Source: Cupriavidus sp. U2
GTDB lineage: Bacteria > Pseudomonadota > Gammaproteobacteria > Burkholderiales > Burkholderiaceae
Direction of reading: 5' to 3'
NCBI RefSeq assembly: GCF_009663685.2
Contig: NZ_RCOG02000024.1
Location: 1 to 64,000, forward strand
DNA length: 64,000 nt
Positions 35,519-44,014 of this stretch are shown here, one piece after another; position 1 is the stretch's first letter; the number at the start of each line of letters is the position of its first letter. A model generated the notes under the pieces. That model did not search any database, was not told the DNA's origin, and saw nothing but the letters and a program-made list of their open reading frames with translations. Both the position numbers and the translations under genes were made by a program.

Positions 35519-36139
35519 CTAGTCGGCGTGGAGTGCTTCCACGTCCAGCGGCGCTCCGGCCGAAAGCGATGGCGATGTGTCGCCGGGCGGCGCGTCGTCC
35601 AGCCTCGGACGCCGCGGGCGGCACGGACTTCCCATGCAGACCATGCCGGCAGGCATGTCGCGGAACACGGCACTGTGGGCGCCGATCACCGCGCCGCGGC
35701 CAATCGTGACGCCCGGCGCGACGAAGCAGTGGCTGGCCACCCACGCTTCATCGGCGATGCGTATCGGACGGCCGCGTATGGCGAAGTCGCTGCGCCGGTA
35801 GTCGTGGTCGCCGGCGCAAAGGTAGGTGTACTGCGATACCACGGCGTGGTTGCCGATCTCGATCTCGGCCAGGCTGTACAGCTCGGCGCCATCGCCAATC
35901 CACGCGTAGTCGCCGATCCTGACCTTCCACGGGTAGGTCACCCGTACGCTCGGGCGAATCACCACGTCGCGGCCCACCTGGGCGCCGAAGCAGCGCAGCA
36001 GCCAGCGGCGAAAGCCGTTGGCAAACTGGGGCGAGCGATGGAACAGCAGGCTCTGCACACACCACCAGAGCTGCACGACCAGCGCCGAGCGGCCACGAAA
36101 CCCGGGCGGCATCCGGAAGGTCGACAGATCCTGAAACAT
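35519..36139 (-). CDS. wcaF: WcaF-like hexapeptide-repeat acetyltransferase
   Basis: 206-aa left-handed beta-helix acyltransferase of the colanic-acid WcaF type, which O-acetylates an EPS sugar using acetyl-CoA. Hexapeptide turns are clear: GAQVGRDVVIRPSVRV, VRIGDYAWIGDGAEL, IEIGNHAVVSQYTYLCAG and GVTIGRGAVIGAHSAV. The DHDYRRSDFAIRGRPIRI segment is typical of this subgroup and supplies the catalytic His. The ATG at 36139 has GGGAG at good spacing. The C-terminal extension after MGSPCRPRRP is variable and probably disordered. It lies between the WcaI-like and two other glycosyltransferase genes. Confidence 0.88.
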   Translation of the reverse strand: MFQDLSTFRMPPGFRGRSALVVQLWWCVQSLLFHRSPQFANGFRRWLLRCFGAQVGRDVVIRPSVRVTYPWKVRIGDYAWIGDGAELYSLAEIEIGNHAVVSQYTYLCAGDHDYRRSDFAIRGRPIRIADEAWVASHCFVAPGVTIGRGAVIGAHSAVFRDMPAGMVCMGSPCRPRRPRLDDAPPGDTSPSLSAGAPLDVEALHAD

Positions 36140-36255
36140 GTTGGGGCTCCCTTCATCCGGCGAACCGGAAACGATGACCCGATGCTGGCGCTGCAGCGCC
36201 GCATCTACAGTACGGAAGCCCACAGAACCGTGGCGCACGCCAGCTCGCTGCACCG

Positions 36256-37527
36256 TCACGAGTCGCCGACGGAGTCGACCGTGGCGGTGGTGGGGGTGGC
36301 GACCGTGTCGGCGGCATGCAGGCGCAGCAAGGCTTCCTCGAACGTGGCAAGCACGGCGTCCCGGTCCAGGTGCGCCTCGGCCCACGCCTTGCCCGCCGCG
36401 CCAAGCATGCGGCTGCGCAGCGGGTCGTCGGCAAGGGTGACGATGGCCTCGGCAAGCGCGAGACTGTCGCCCGGTTCCACCACGATGCCGCACTGGATGA
36501 CGAGCTTGCCCAGTTCGGTTGCCGGCGCGGCGGTGGCCACCACGGGTTTGCCGCTGGCAAGCATCGCCGCGAGCTTGGACGGCAGCACCAGGTCCGCCGC
36601 GTCGGCGCGCTGGGGCATCAGGTGGATGTCGGCCGCCGCCAGGAGTGCGGAGAAATCCGCCCACGGCTGCAGGGGCAGGAAGTGGATGCGCGGCAGGCCC
36701 TTGCATCGCATGCGCAGGTCCTCGACGCCGGCTCCCTCGCCACAGAAGACGAAATGCAGGTTTTCCCGTTCGCGCAGGTGCTCCGCCGCCTCCGCCAGGA
36801 TTTCGATGCCCTGCTTGGCGCCGATGGTGCCGGAGTAAAGGGCCACCACGGCATCGTCCGGGATGCCGAGCCGCTTGCGGTAGTCGGCGTCGCTGCGGCG
36901 CGCAAGGCCCTGCAGGTCCAGCCAGTTCGGCAACATGGTCAGGCGGCTTTCGTCGGCGCCCTTGCGCCTGGCCAGGGCCACCATCGCGTTCGAGACCGAC
37001 GAGACATGGTCAAAGCGCGTCAGTACAAAGCGTTCCAGGGCCGTGGCCATGCGGCGCAGCCATTTGCCCTTGAGCAGGCCCAGTTCGAACGCGGCATCGA
37101 CTTCGTAGTCGTGGATGTGAAGCCAGATCTTGGCATTGGTCAGCCGCGCGAACAGCAATGCCGCGGGGCTGCAGAACAACGGCGGCTCGACGATGAAGAT
37201 CACGTCGGGGCGCCACTTTGCCTGTCGCACAAGCCAGCCGATGCTGGTCAGCGCGAACGACGCCAGGTGGAGCACGCGCTTCAGGCCGCTCGGGCGCGCG
37301 GGAACCCAGAGCGGTGCCCGCATGACATCGACGCCATTGCGCATCTCTCGCTGGTAACGCAGGCCGGCGTAGGCGGGATCGACCTTCCAGGCGGGATAGT
37401 ACGGCGGTGCGGTAATGACCCGCACGTCGTAGCCGCGGGCCGCCAGCCATTCCGCCTGCTCGCCGGTGTACTTGCCGATGCCGGTCAGTTCGGGAGCATA
37501 GTTGAGGCAATAGAGCAGGATTTTCAT
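36256..37527 (-). CDS. wcaI: WcaI-family glycosyltransferase
   Basis: 423-aa GT-B enzyme matching the colanic-acid WcaI family. The N-terminus is LLYCLNYAPELTGIGKYTGE, followed by RVITAPPYYPAWKV, a WLHIHDYEVDAAFELGL acceptor segment, and a C-terminal donor domain with ALYSGTIGAKQGIEIL and MPQRADAADLVLPSKLAAML. WcaI in colanic acid synthesis adds a fucose or glucose residue; the exact sugar here is unknown. It heads the minus-strand assembly unit (wcaI, wcaF, two more transferases) and is divergent from the flippase gene. The tail (ATPTTATVDSVGDS) is low-complexity. Confidence 0.9.
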   Translation of the reverse strand: MKILLYCLNYAPELTGIGKYTGEQAEWLAARGYDVRVITAPPYYPAWKVDPAYAGLRYQREMRNGVDVMRAPLWVPARPSGLKRVLHLASFALTSIGWLVRQAKWRPDVIFIVEPPLFCSPAALLFARLTNAKIWLHIHDYEVDAAFELGLLKGKWLRRMATALERFVLTRFDHVSSVSNAMVALARRKGADESRLTMLPNWLDLQGLARRSDADYRKRLGIPDDAVVALYSGTIGAKQGIEILAEAAEHLRERENLHFVFCGEGAGVEDLRMRCKGLPRIHFLPLQPWADFSALLAAADIHLMPQRADAADLVLPSKLAAMLASGKPVVATAAPATELGKLVIQCGIVVEPGDSLALAEAIVTLADDPLRSRMLGAAGKAWAEAHLDRDAVLATFEEALLRLHAADTVATPTTATVDSVGDS

Positions 37528-37837
37528 CGCTTGTTCTGTCCTGGCGCCGTGTGGCGGATGCGGGGGGCGTGGATGGCACTGCGCCGGGCGCGCCTACCCC
37601 CGCACAGCGAGCCAGCTTCGCAGTCTACGCAGCGCGTGCCGTCGGCAATGTTCGAGGCCGCACGCTCTGTGCCCGGCGCTGCGCACCTGTGGGGGAGCGA
37701 ACAGAGATGTGAGGTGCAAGCGGCTACCCTCCACTGCGACGGGACTTTCCATCGTTGCGGAAGTCCACGCTCCAGCATGTGCCGCACAGGCCATTCGGGG
37801 CGGGCGTGCAACGGTTGCTGGCAATGCGGAGGCGTGC
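37528..37837. other. divergent promoter region between the WcaI-like and flippase genes
   Basis: 310 bp without a supported gene. It should contain both promoters. A short palindrome TGTGCCGCACA (37778-37788) occurs near the flippase side, but its spacing differs from the dyads upstream of other EPS units. Confidence 0.45.
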
Positions 37838-39241
37838 GTGACGACAACAAAAGGCGGGCTGCTCGACAGCGATACGACCGTGGGCATATCGCCGCCGGGA
37901 AGCGATTCCCGCGATCAGGGCGCGACCGAACGGGCGCGCCAGGCCACCCGGGCGTTGCGCCTGGCCGTCGCAAGCTCGATGGTGTCCAAGGCGTGCAGCA
38001 TCGGGCTGCAGGTGGTGAGTATCCCGCTGTTTGCCAAGGTGCTGGACCCCGACGATTTCAGCGCGATGATGGTCTATTTCGGCATCTCGGCATGGCTGTC
38101 GCTCGTGGCGATCGGCGTCTGGCCCACGATCACGTCGATCGCCGCCGACGACAAGAAGGGTGGCCTGCTTCCGGGCGTGCTGGCGGTGTCGGTCGGCGGC
38201 CTGTCCGCCATCTTCGCGTCGGTGGTGGCGCTGGTGCTGATCCTGCGGCCGACGCTGGAGTCCAGCGGCGTCAACCTGTTCTCCGCCAATCACTACGGCC
38301 TGTTCACGGCGGCGCTGGTCTGCTACGCCATGCTGACCGTGCTGTCCGTGGGCGAAGCCGTGAACCAGGGGCAGCATCGCCAGCACGTCAACAACCTGAT
38401 CACGGCGGGGGGCAGCGTGCTGAACGTCGTGTTCATCCTGCTGGTGACGTTCGCGCGCGAACCCGGCCAGGAACATGTGGACGTGACGCTGCTGTTCGTG
38501 GCCAGCCAGCTCGGCTTCATCCTGTTGCGCCTGTTCAATATGACGACCGTGCTGATACGCGTCGGACGGCCACGCTCGTATCCCGGGAAATCGTTCGCCC
38601 GGGAGCTGGCCGGCAACACGCGGGCGCTGGTGCAGGCCCAGCTTGCGGTGGCGTTCCTGCAGCAGGGCACCGTGCTGCTCTGCTACGAAATGGGCATGCC
38701 GCGCGACGCCGCGCTGCTGGCCCTGCTGTTCCGGGCCATCATGCTGCTGCACAGCTTCGTCTTCATGATCAACCAGCCGCTCTGGCCCATCATCCATCGC
38801 AACATGCTGGCGGGCGACTGGCGCTGGGTGTCGCGCACGTACCGCAGGCTGGCCACGTGCTACATCAGCTACGGCCTGCTGGCCATTGCCGTCGCGGCCG
38901 TGGCCGGAAGCGCGGCGGTATCGCTCTGGACCGCGCACGAGTACGTGATCTCCAACGGCCTGGCGGCGCTGTGTGCCGTGTACTTCGCCGTGCTGGTGAC
39001 ATCGGCCGCGAGCACGCCCGTGCTGATGGGCGGCCAGGCATTCGGCAGCCTGGGCAACATCGGCACGATGGAATTCGTGGCCGCCTCCGTGGGCTGCATC
39101 GTGCTCTACGCCTGCCACGCCGTGAACTTTCCGAACATCGTTGCCATCCTGATCGCCGCCAATGCGGTGACCGCGCTCTGGATGACGCCGACCCGGGCCG
39201 TGGGCCTGATCCGTCGCGGCCGGCTTGCCGGACGGCACTGA
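37838..39241 (+). CDS. wzx: Wzx-type oligosaccharide flippase
   Basis: 467-aa polytopic inner-membrane protein of the MOP/polysaccharide transporter group, predicted to flip the lipid-linked repeat unit to the periplasm. About 12 hydrophobic segments are visible, beginning at LRLAVASSMVSKACSIGLQV and including AIFASVVALVLILR, VLNVVFILLVTFA and ISYGLLAIAVAAVAGSAAV. The GTG at 37838 is chosen because GGAGG lies five bases upstream; the open frame before it is not protein-like. It is the only flippase candidate in the EPS region and is followed by a strong terminator. It is convergent with the Wzy-like polymerase. Confidence 0.87.
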   Translation: MTTTKGGLLDSDTTVGISPPGSDSRDQGATERARQATRALRLAVASSMVSKACSIGLQVVSIPLFAKVLDPDDFSAMMVYFGISAWLSLVAIGVWPTITSIAADDKKGGLLPGVLAVSVGGLSAIFASVVALVLILRPTLESSGVNLFSANHYGLFTAALVCYAMLTVLSVGEAVNQGQHRQHVNNLITAGGSVLNVVFILLVTFAREPGQEHVDVTLLFVASQLGFILLRLFNMTTVLIRVGRPRSYPGKSFARELAGNTRALVQAQLAVAFLQQGTVLLCYEMGMPRDAALLALLFRAIMLLHSFVFMINQPLWPIIHRNMLAGDWRWVSRTYRRLATCYISYGLLAIAVAAVAGSAAVSLWTAHEYVISNGLAALCAVYFAVLVTSAASTPVLMGGQAFGSLGNIGTMEFVAASVGCIVLYACHAVNFPNIVAILIAANAVTALWMTPTRAVGLIRRGRLAGRH

Positions 39242-39430
39242 TCTGGCGGCGCAAGGCGCCGAGAGGGCGGGGGTCGCGAGGCCAGTCGTAGGCCCGGGTG
39301 CCGTGCGGCAGGAGCTGCCAGCGACGGTACTCGGCGCCAGTGCCGTCGCGAATGGCCGGCCGGGAACGGTTGGCCGGTGTGGCCGGTCATGATTCGCCAT
39401 TCGCAGCGAAACACCCCGGAGCCAATGCAG

Positions 39431-39468
39431 AACGCCCCGCCGTGCCGAATGCCGCGGGGCGTTTTGTT
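39431..39468 (+). terminator. terminator after wzx
   Basis: AACGCCCCGC (39431-39440) pairs with GCGGGGCGTT (39454-39463) and is followed by TTGTTTG. It sits between convergent wzx and wzy genes, with the T-tract on the + side. Confidence 0.82.
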
Positions 39469-39524
39469 TGTCTGGCTGCAGCGAGGCTGGCGATGCCACC
39501 GGGCAGCGAACCGCCCGGCCGATG

Positions 39525-40973
39525 TCAGTGCGCAGCGCGGGCCGGCTGTGTCCGTGGCAGCTGCACGCGCTGGCTGCGCGGGACACGACGCTTCCGCCTG
39601 CCGCCGACGAACCAGCCGATCGTCATGAACGCCAGCACGGCCCCGCTGCCGTAGGCCACCGCAATCATCAAGGCGCCACGCAGCGCAAAGATCAGGAACA
39701 GGGCGAAATAGATGCCGGCGGGCCGGGCCACGGGGCCATCGGCGCGGTACAGGCGGTCGAGCAGGCGCACGACCCACGCCAGTCCGACGGCGTAGGCAAT
39801 GACACCGAACACGGAAAAGTCGATATAGGCTTCCGCGATCAGCGGCGCCGACAGGTTATCGAAATCGAGCTTGTAGTAGACCATCAGGAATTGCCCGATA
39901 TCGATGCCAGTGGCATGCGGCTTGGCTTCCCAGAGCGTGTGGGGCACGAAGAACAGCAGGCTGCCCAGCAGCTGTTCGCCATAGCGCACCCCGTTCATGT
40001 TCACCATTTCGAGCACGGTGGAGATGTTGGCCCAGGCGTCGTAGTGCAGGTCGATGAAGTGCTCGAAGTAGATCCAGGGGTCGAGCACGTCGGTGGGATG
40101 CCAGGACGTCATGTCCGCGTGAGTGAAGACCGACAGCAACGGAAAGAAGACGCCGGTCAGCAACACCAGCGTGGCGGCCTGCCGGCGTGACGTGCGCGAG
40201 AACCACGGCACCACCAGCAGCATGAGACCCAGGTAGACCGGTCCGATGGCGTTGCGTTTCTCGATCAGCGGATTCTGCGCGAAGAACACGCAGACCAGCA
40301 GGAACAGGGCCAACAGCAGCCAGAACGGCTGGCGCAGCAGTTTCCAGCCCTTTACGTTCACCAGCATCAGCAAGGCGGGAACGGGCAGGAAGCACAGGAA
40401 CTTCTGCTGCAGCAGGTACTGCGGCGTAGCCTCGATGATTTCGGACTGCGCCCGCAGGTCGATAGACTGCCAGGAAAGTGCCGCGGCCACGGCGGCCACG
40501 CCAGCCAGGACGAAGCCGCGCGGCACGGTCAGCCGTGCCGCGTAGCCGTGGTGGGCGGGATGCGCCTGGCGAGGGCCCGGGCGCGGACGCTGGTACCGGT
40601 CGCGCCTGGCGATGTAGCAGCGCGCGCCGACATACACCATGATAAACAGCGTGCACAGCAGGTTGGTGGCCACGGCGGGCGCCTCGGACAGCGTGGCGGT
40701 GTTCACCATCTGCCCGTCGAAGTAGGCGCGCTGCACCGCGGGCGCCACGACCAGGAACAGGATCTCGAACAGCAGGACCCCCGAGTCTCCCAGCGACGGC
40801 TCCCGCTCGCGCGCGTGGACCATCCAGTGCATGACGACGGTCGCCGCCAGCAACAGGGTGGACAGCAGAAGCATCGGCGAATCGATGTTCGAGATCGCGT
40901 GGCAATAGCCCACGATCCCGAACAGCGTCGTCGCCAGCAACATGTCCCAGAGGGACCCGGCCGACAGGCGCAT
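39525..40973 (-). CDS. wzy: Wzy-like O-antigen/EPS polymerase
   Basis: 482-aa polytopic membrane protein with about 12 helices (such as WDMLLATTLFGIVGYCH and LLLALFLLVCVFFAQ) and a large loop between the later helices (SWHPTDVLDPWIYFEHFIDL, KPHATGIDIGQFL). This topology and its place after gmd-fcl fit a polysaccharide polymerase. Sequence identity is low across this class, so the call rests on topology and context. ATG 40973 has GGGAGG upstream. It ends the cupin-gmd-fcl-wzy unit. Confidence 0.78.
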   Translation of the reverse strand: MRLSAGSLWDMLLATTLFGIVGYCHAISNIDSPMLLLSTLLLAATVVMHWMVHAREREPSLGDSGVLLFEILFLVVAPAVQRAYFDGQMVNTATLSEAPAVATNLLCTLFIMVYVGARCYIARRDRYQRPRPGPRQAHPAHHGYAARLTVPRGFVLAGVAAVAAALSWQSIDLRAQSEIIEATPQYLLQQKFLCFLPVPALLMLVNVKGWKLLRQPFWLLLALFLLVCVFFAQNPLIEKRNAIGPVYLGLMLLVVPWFSRTSRRQAATLVLLTGVFFPLLSVFTHADMTSWHPTDVLDPWIYFEHFIDLHYDAWANISTVLEMVNMNGVRYGEQLLGSLLFFVPHTLWEAKPHATGIDIGQFLMVYYKLDFDNLSAPLIAEAYIDFSVFGVIAYAVGLAWVVRLLDRLYRADGPVARPAGIYFALFLIFALRGALMIAVAYGSGAVLAFMTIGWFVGGRRKRRVPRSQRVQLPRTQPARAAH

Positions 40974-40990
40974 GACATCCTCCCTACTTG

Positions 40991-41980
40991 CTATGCGGGG
41001 GTTTCCATGGCGAGGAATTCCGGCAGCCGTTTGGTCGACAGCGCGTCCTGGTACGCGATCCGGAGGCCCGACTCCAGCGCCATGAGGGGCCGCCAGCCGG
41101 TGCCATTGATCACGCTGCTGTCGAGCCGCTTGCGCGGCGTGCCGTCCGGGCGCGTGGTGTCGAACCGGATGTTCCCCTCGAAGCCGACCACCTTGCCAAC
41201 CAGCAGTGCCAGGTCGCGGATCGTGACTTCCTCGTCGGTGCCCACGTTGAGGAAGCCGGGCGCGCCCGCATGCTTGCGGTAGACCTGGCTCGGCAGCGTC
41301 ATCACGTGCACGCATGCGCGCGCGAGGTCGTCCGCGTACAGGAATTCGCGCAACGGCGCGCCCGACCCCCAGATGCTGACTTCCGAAGCACCAGCCAGCT
41401 TGGCTTCGTGGAAGCGCCGGATCAGTGCCGGGATGACGTGGCTGTTTTCGGGGTGGTAGTTGTCGCCCGGGCCGTACAGGTTCGTGGGCATCACGCACCG
41501 ATAGTCGGAGCCGTACTGGCGGTTATAGCTTTCGCACAGCATTATCCCGGCGATCTTGGCCACCGCATACGGCGCATTGGTGGGCTCCAGGGGGCCGCTG
41601 AGCAGCGCCGATTCCTGGATGGGCTGCGCCGCAAGCTTCGGATAGATGCAGCTCGACCCCAGGAACAGCAGTTGGTTGACGCCGCTGCGCCACGCCTCGT
41701 GGATCACATTGGCCGCGATCATCAGGTTCTGCTGGATGAATTCGGCGGGGTACGTATCGTTCGCGTGGATGCCTCCGACGCGGGCGGCCGCCAGGTAGAC
41801 CTGGGAGATCCGCTCGGTCGCGAAGAAGTGCCGGACCTCCAGCTGGTCGGTCAAATCGAGTTCACCGTGCGTGCGCAAGACCAGTTCCACGTCATCGCGC
41901 GTGGAAAGTGCACGGGCAATGGCGGAGCCGACCATGCCCCGGTGGCCTGCGATGAAGATTCTCTGGATATCTTTATTCAT
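40991..41980 (-). CDS. fcl: GDP-L-fucose synthase
   Basis: 329-aa short-chain dehydrogenase-type epimerase/reductase that converts GDP-4-keto-6-deoxymannose to GDP-L-fucose with NADPH. The Rossmann motif is [14 protein letters not shown], then [22 protein letters not shown] and the catalytic YAVAK within [11 protein letters not shown]. The start was placed at ATG 41980, which overlaps the gmd stop by 8 bp. With ManC and Gmd it supplies GDP-fucose, so L-fucose is probably part of the EPS. Confidence 0.95.
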   Translation of the reverse strand: MNKDIQRIFIAGHRGMVGSAIARALSTRDDVELVLRTHGELDLTDQLEVRHFFATERISQVYLAAARVGGIHANDTYPAEFIQQNLMIAANVIHEAWRSGVNQLLFLGSSCIYPKLAAQPIQESALLSGPLEPTNAPYAVAKIAGIMLCESYNRQYGSDYRCVMPTNLYGPGDNYHPENSHVIPALIRRFHEAKLAGASEVSIWGSGAPLREFLYADDLARACVHVMTLPSQVYRKHAGAPGFLNVGTDEEVTIRDLALLVGKVVGFEGNIRFDTTRPDGTPRKRLDSSVINGTGWRPLMALESGLRIAYQDALSTKRLPEFLAMETPA

Positions 41981-43163
41981 GGTGGTCGTATGTCCTGAAG
42001 CCTGCCATTTTGACCAGCGCATCGCGGCGGGCCGAAAGAAAGTCCGCCTCGATCATTTCATTGACCAGCTCCGTGAAGCCGATGCGCGGCGTCCAGCCCA
42101 GTTTTTCGCGAGCCCGCGTGGCGTCGCCAAGCAGCGTTTCCACCTCCGTGGGCCGGAAGTATCGGGGGTCAACGCGCACGATCACATCGCCCACCTTGCA
42201 GCGGGACGACAACTGCCGGCCATCGTGGTGGATCGCCGAAATGATGCCCACCTCGTCCACGCCGCTGCCTTCGAACGTGACCGTGATGCCCAGGCGCTGC
42301 GCCGCGCATGCCACGAATTCGCGCACGCTGTGCTGTTCGCCGGTAGCAATGACAAAGTCTTCCGCCACGGATTGCTGGAGCATCAGCCATTGCATCTCCA
42401 CGTAATCGCGGGCATGGCCCCAGTCGCGCAGCGCGGACAGGTTGCCCAGATAAAGCGTGTCCTGCAGCCCCAGCGCAATCCGGGCGATCGCGCGCGTGAT
42501 CTTGCGCGTGACGAACGTCTCGCCGCGCACCGGGCTTTCGTGGTTGAACAGGATGCCGTTGCAGGCGTACATGTTGTAGGCCTCGCGGTAGTTCACCGTG
42601 ATCCAGTAGGCGTACAGCTTGGCGGCCGCGTACGGGCTGCGCGGATAGAACGGCGTGGTTTCCTTCTGCGGGATCTCCTGCACGAGGCCGTAGAGTTCGG
42701 ACGTGGACGCCTGGTAGAACCGCGTGTCCTTTTCCAGCCCGAGGATGCGCATCGCCTCGAGCAGCCGCAGCGTGCCGACGCCATCGGTGTTGGCTGTGTA
42801 TTCGGGCTCTTCGAACGACACCTGGACATGGCTTTGCGCGGCCAGATTGTAGATCTCGTCGGGCTGGGACTGCTGCACCACGCGCACCAGGCTGGCCGTA
42901 TCGGTCATGTCGCCGTGATGCAGGATGAGCCGGCGGTTGTCCGCCTGCGGGTCCTGGTAAAGGTGGTCGATGCGATCCGTGTTGAACAGCGAACTGCGCC
43001 GCTTGATGCCGTGGACCTCGTAGCCTTTCTCCAGCAGGAATTCCGCCAGGTACGAGCCGTCCTGGCCGGTGATACCAGTGATCAGCGCGCGACGGGTACC
43101 GTTGCGTCCACGCGGCAGCTGCGCCGCCTGATTGTCGAGTTTTTCCAGATCGCTTGCGCCCAT
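41973..43163 (-). CDS. gmd: GDP-mannose 4,6-dehydratase
   Basis: 396-aa enzyme making GDP-4-keto-6-deoxy-D-mannose. It has [20 protein letters not shown] (NADP site), [26 protein letters not shown], the catalytic STSELYG and [12 protein letters not shown] (YxxxK), and the GDP-sugar region [20 protein letters not shown] 43163 is used; an alternative GTG at 43172 adds three residues, and neither has a strong ribosome site. It lies 99 bp downstream of the cupin gene on the same strand and overlaps fcl, so it is probably part of the same transcript. Confidence 0.94.
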   Translation of the reverse strand: MGASDLEKLDNQAAQLPRGRNGTRRALITGITGQDGSYLAEFLLEKGYEVHGIKRRSSLFNTDRIDHLYQDPQADNRRLILHHGDMTDTASLVRVVQQSQPDEIYNLAAQSHVQVSFEEPEYTANTDGVGTLRLLEAMRILGLEKDTRFYQASTSELYGLVQEIPQKETTPFYPRSPYAAAKLYAYWITVNYREAYNMYACNGILFNHESPVRGETFVTRKITRAIARIALGLQDTLYLGNLSALRDWGHARDYVEMQWLMLQQSVAEDFVIATGEQHSVREFVACAAQRLGITVTFEGSGVDEVGIISAIHHDGRQLSSRCKVGDVIVRVDPRYFRPTEVETLLGDATRAREKLGWTPRIGFTELVNEMIEADFLSARRDALVKMAGFRTYDHHE

Positions 43164-43271
43164 GACCGTCACATGTTGGTTGCGGATGGGATGGACTCTA
43201 TTGGCGGCGCAGGGGTGTCACTGTCTGGTATCCCACATAGTCGGGCCGGCCCTCCCGCACGCAGTACGGCC

Positions 43272-43820
43272 TCAGAGCGGCACTCCCATCAGGACGACGG
43301 TGGCGGCCACGCGTCCCGCGCGACGCAGCACAGGGGCCAGCCGGTCGCCTAAGCGCGCAAGCAGCCCCACCTTGCCGTGCGGCCCACGCGCCAGACGGCG
43401 CGCCACGCGGACTGGGAGCCGCATTCCGGGCGGAATCGAGGCGTGGCAAAAGGCGATCTTGCGCACGTAGTGGTCAACCTCCCACACCCACGAGGAGCCG
43501 TACGGAAAATACGCCACGTCGCCCTGGCAAAGGGTGCGGCTCATGCCATGGCAGTCCGTGACCCGCACACTGCCTTCGAGGATGACGACGACTTCGTCGA
43601 ACTGATAGTGCCAGTCGAACTTGCTGCGGGTGCAATCCCAGATCGTGGTCCAGGCGCCGCCGTCGTGCGTCGCGGAGTGATCGCGGCAGCGGGTGACTGG
43701 CGTGCCAGTACGAATCCAGGTGGGCTCTATCGGGCTCGGCTGGTCCGGCATGGTGCTGGTATGGCCGAAGACGCCAGAGTGTGGGGGATGTCGCGGATCG
43801 GCTTTCGGGCTGCCGAGCAT
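43272..43820 (-). CDS. cupin-domain protein (EutQ/DUF861-like)
   Basis: 182-aa small cupin. The barrel motifs are seen as TTIWDCTRSKFDWHYQFDEV, VILEGSVRVTD and GDVAYFPYGSSWVWEVDHYV, close to the EutQ-like cupin_3 group. The C-terminal 55 residues (RRLARGPHGKVGLLARLGDR and following) are basic and hydrophobic, suggesting membrane association. AGGAGG stands before ATG 43820. It is first in a probable cupin-gmd-fcl-wzy operon, and a GTGC-N6-GCAC dyad lies 73 bp upstream. It could be a sugar-modifying or ligand-sensing protein; no reaction can be assigned. Confidence 0.8.
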   Translation of the reverse strand: MLGSPKADPRHPPHSGVFGHTSTMPDQPSPIEPTWIRTGTPVTRCRDHSATHDGGAWTTIWDCTRSKFDWHYQFDEVVVILEGSVRVTDCHGMSRTLCQGDVAYFPYGSSWVWEVDHYVRKIAFCHASIPPGMRLPVRVARRLARGPHGKVGLLARLGDRLAPVLRRAGRVAATVVLMGVPL

Positions 43821-43892
43821 GGAAGTTCCTCCTGTCACGTTGGGCCGCCGTGGGGCGAGAGGCAATCGTTGCCGATCACGCCAGGTGGAAAT

Positions 43893-43906
43893 GTGCGAAA
43901 ACGCAC
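43893..43906. promoter_or_regulatory. candidate operator GTGC-N6-GCAC upstream of the cupin-gmd-fcl-wzy operon
   Basis: GTGCGAAAACGCAC: arms GTGCG/CGCAC with N4, preceded by T as in TGTGC. It is 73 bp before the cupin ATG, a distance typical of activator sites. Confidence 0.5.
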
Positions 43907-43958
43907 GCATGAAACAGGACCGTCGGCAGAACGCCGCGCAATGCGTTGTCCCCAAACA

Positions 43959-43988
43959 AAGCGGGCGCCGCGTGATGCCGGCGCCCGA
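43959..43988 (-). terminator. terminator after the second luxR-type gene
   Basis: CGGGCGCCG (43962-43970) pairs with CGGCGCCCG (43979-43987) around an 8-nt loop. On the minus strand it runs into CTTTGTTTG. It separates the regulator from the cupin operon. Confidence 0.75.
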
Positions 43989-44014
43989 CTGTTGAGTTAG
44001 CGCGACAGCGTCTT

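Noticed and set aside
37778..37788. TGTGCCGCACA in the WcaI/flippase divergent region
   Set aside because: The arms resemble the EPS dyad but the spacer is one base instead of six, so it cannot be the same site.
36316..39291. 991-codon open frame on the plus strand
   Set aside because: Antisense to the WcaI-like gene and then out of frame with the flippase gene. No recognisable motif is present, and both true genes have ribosome sites.
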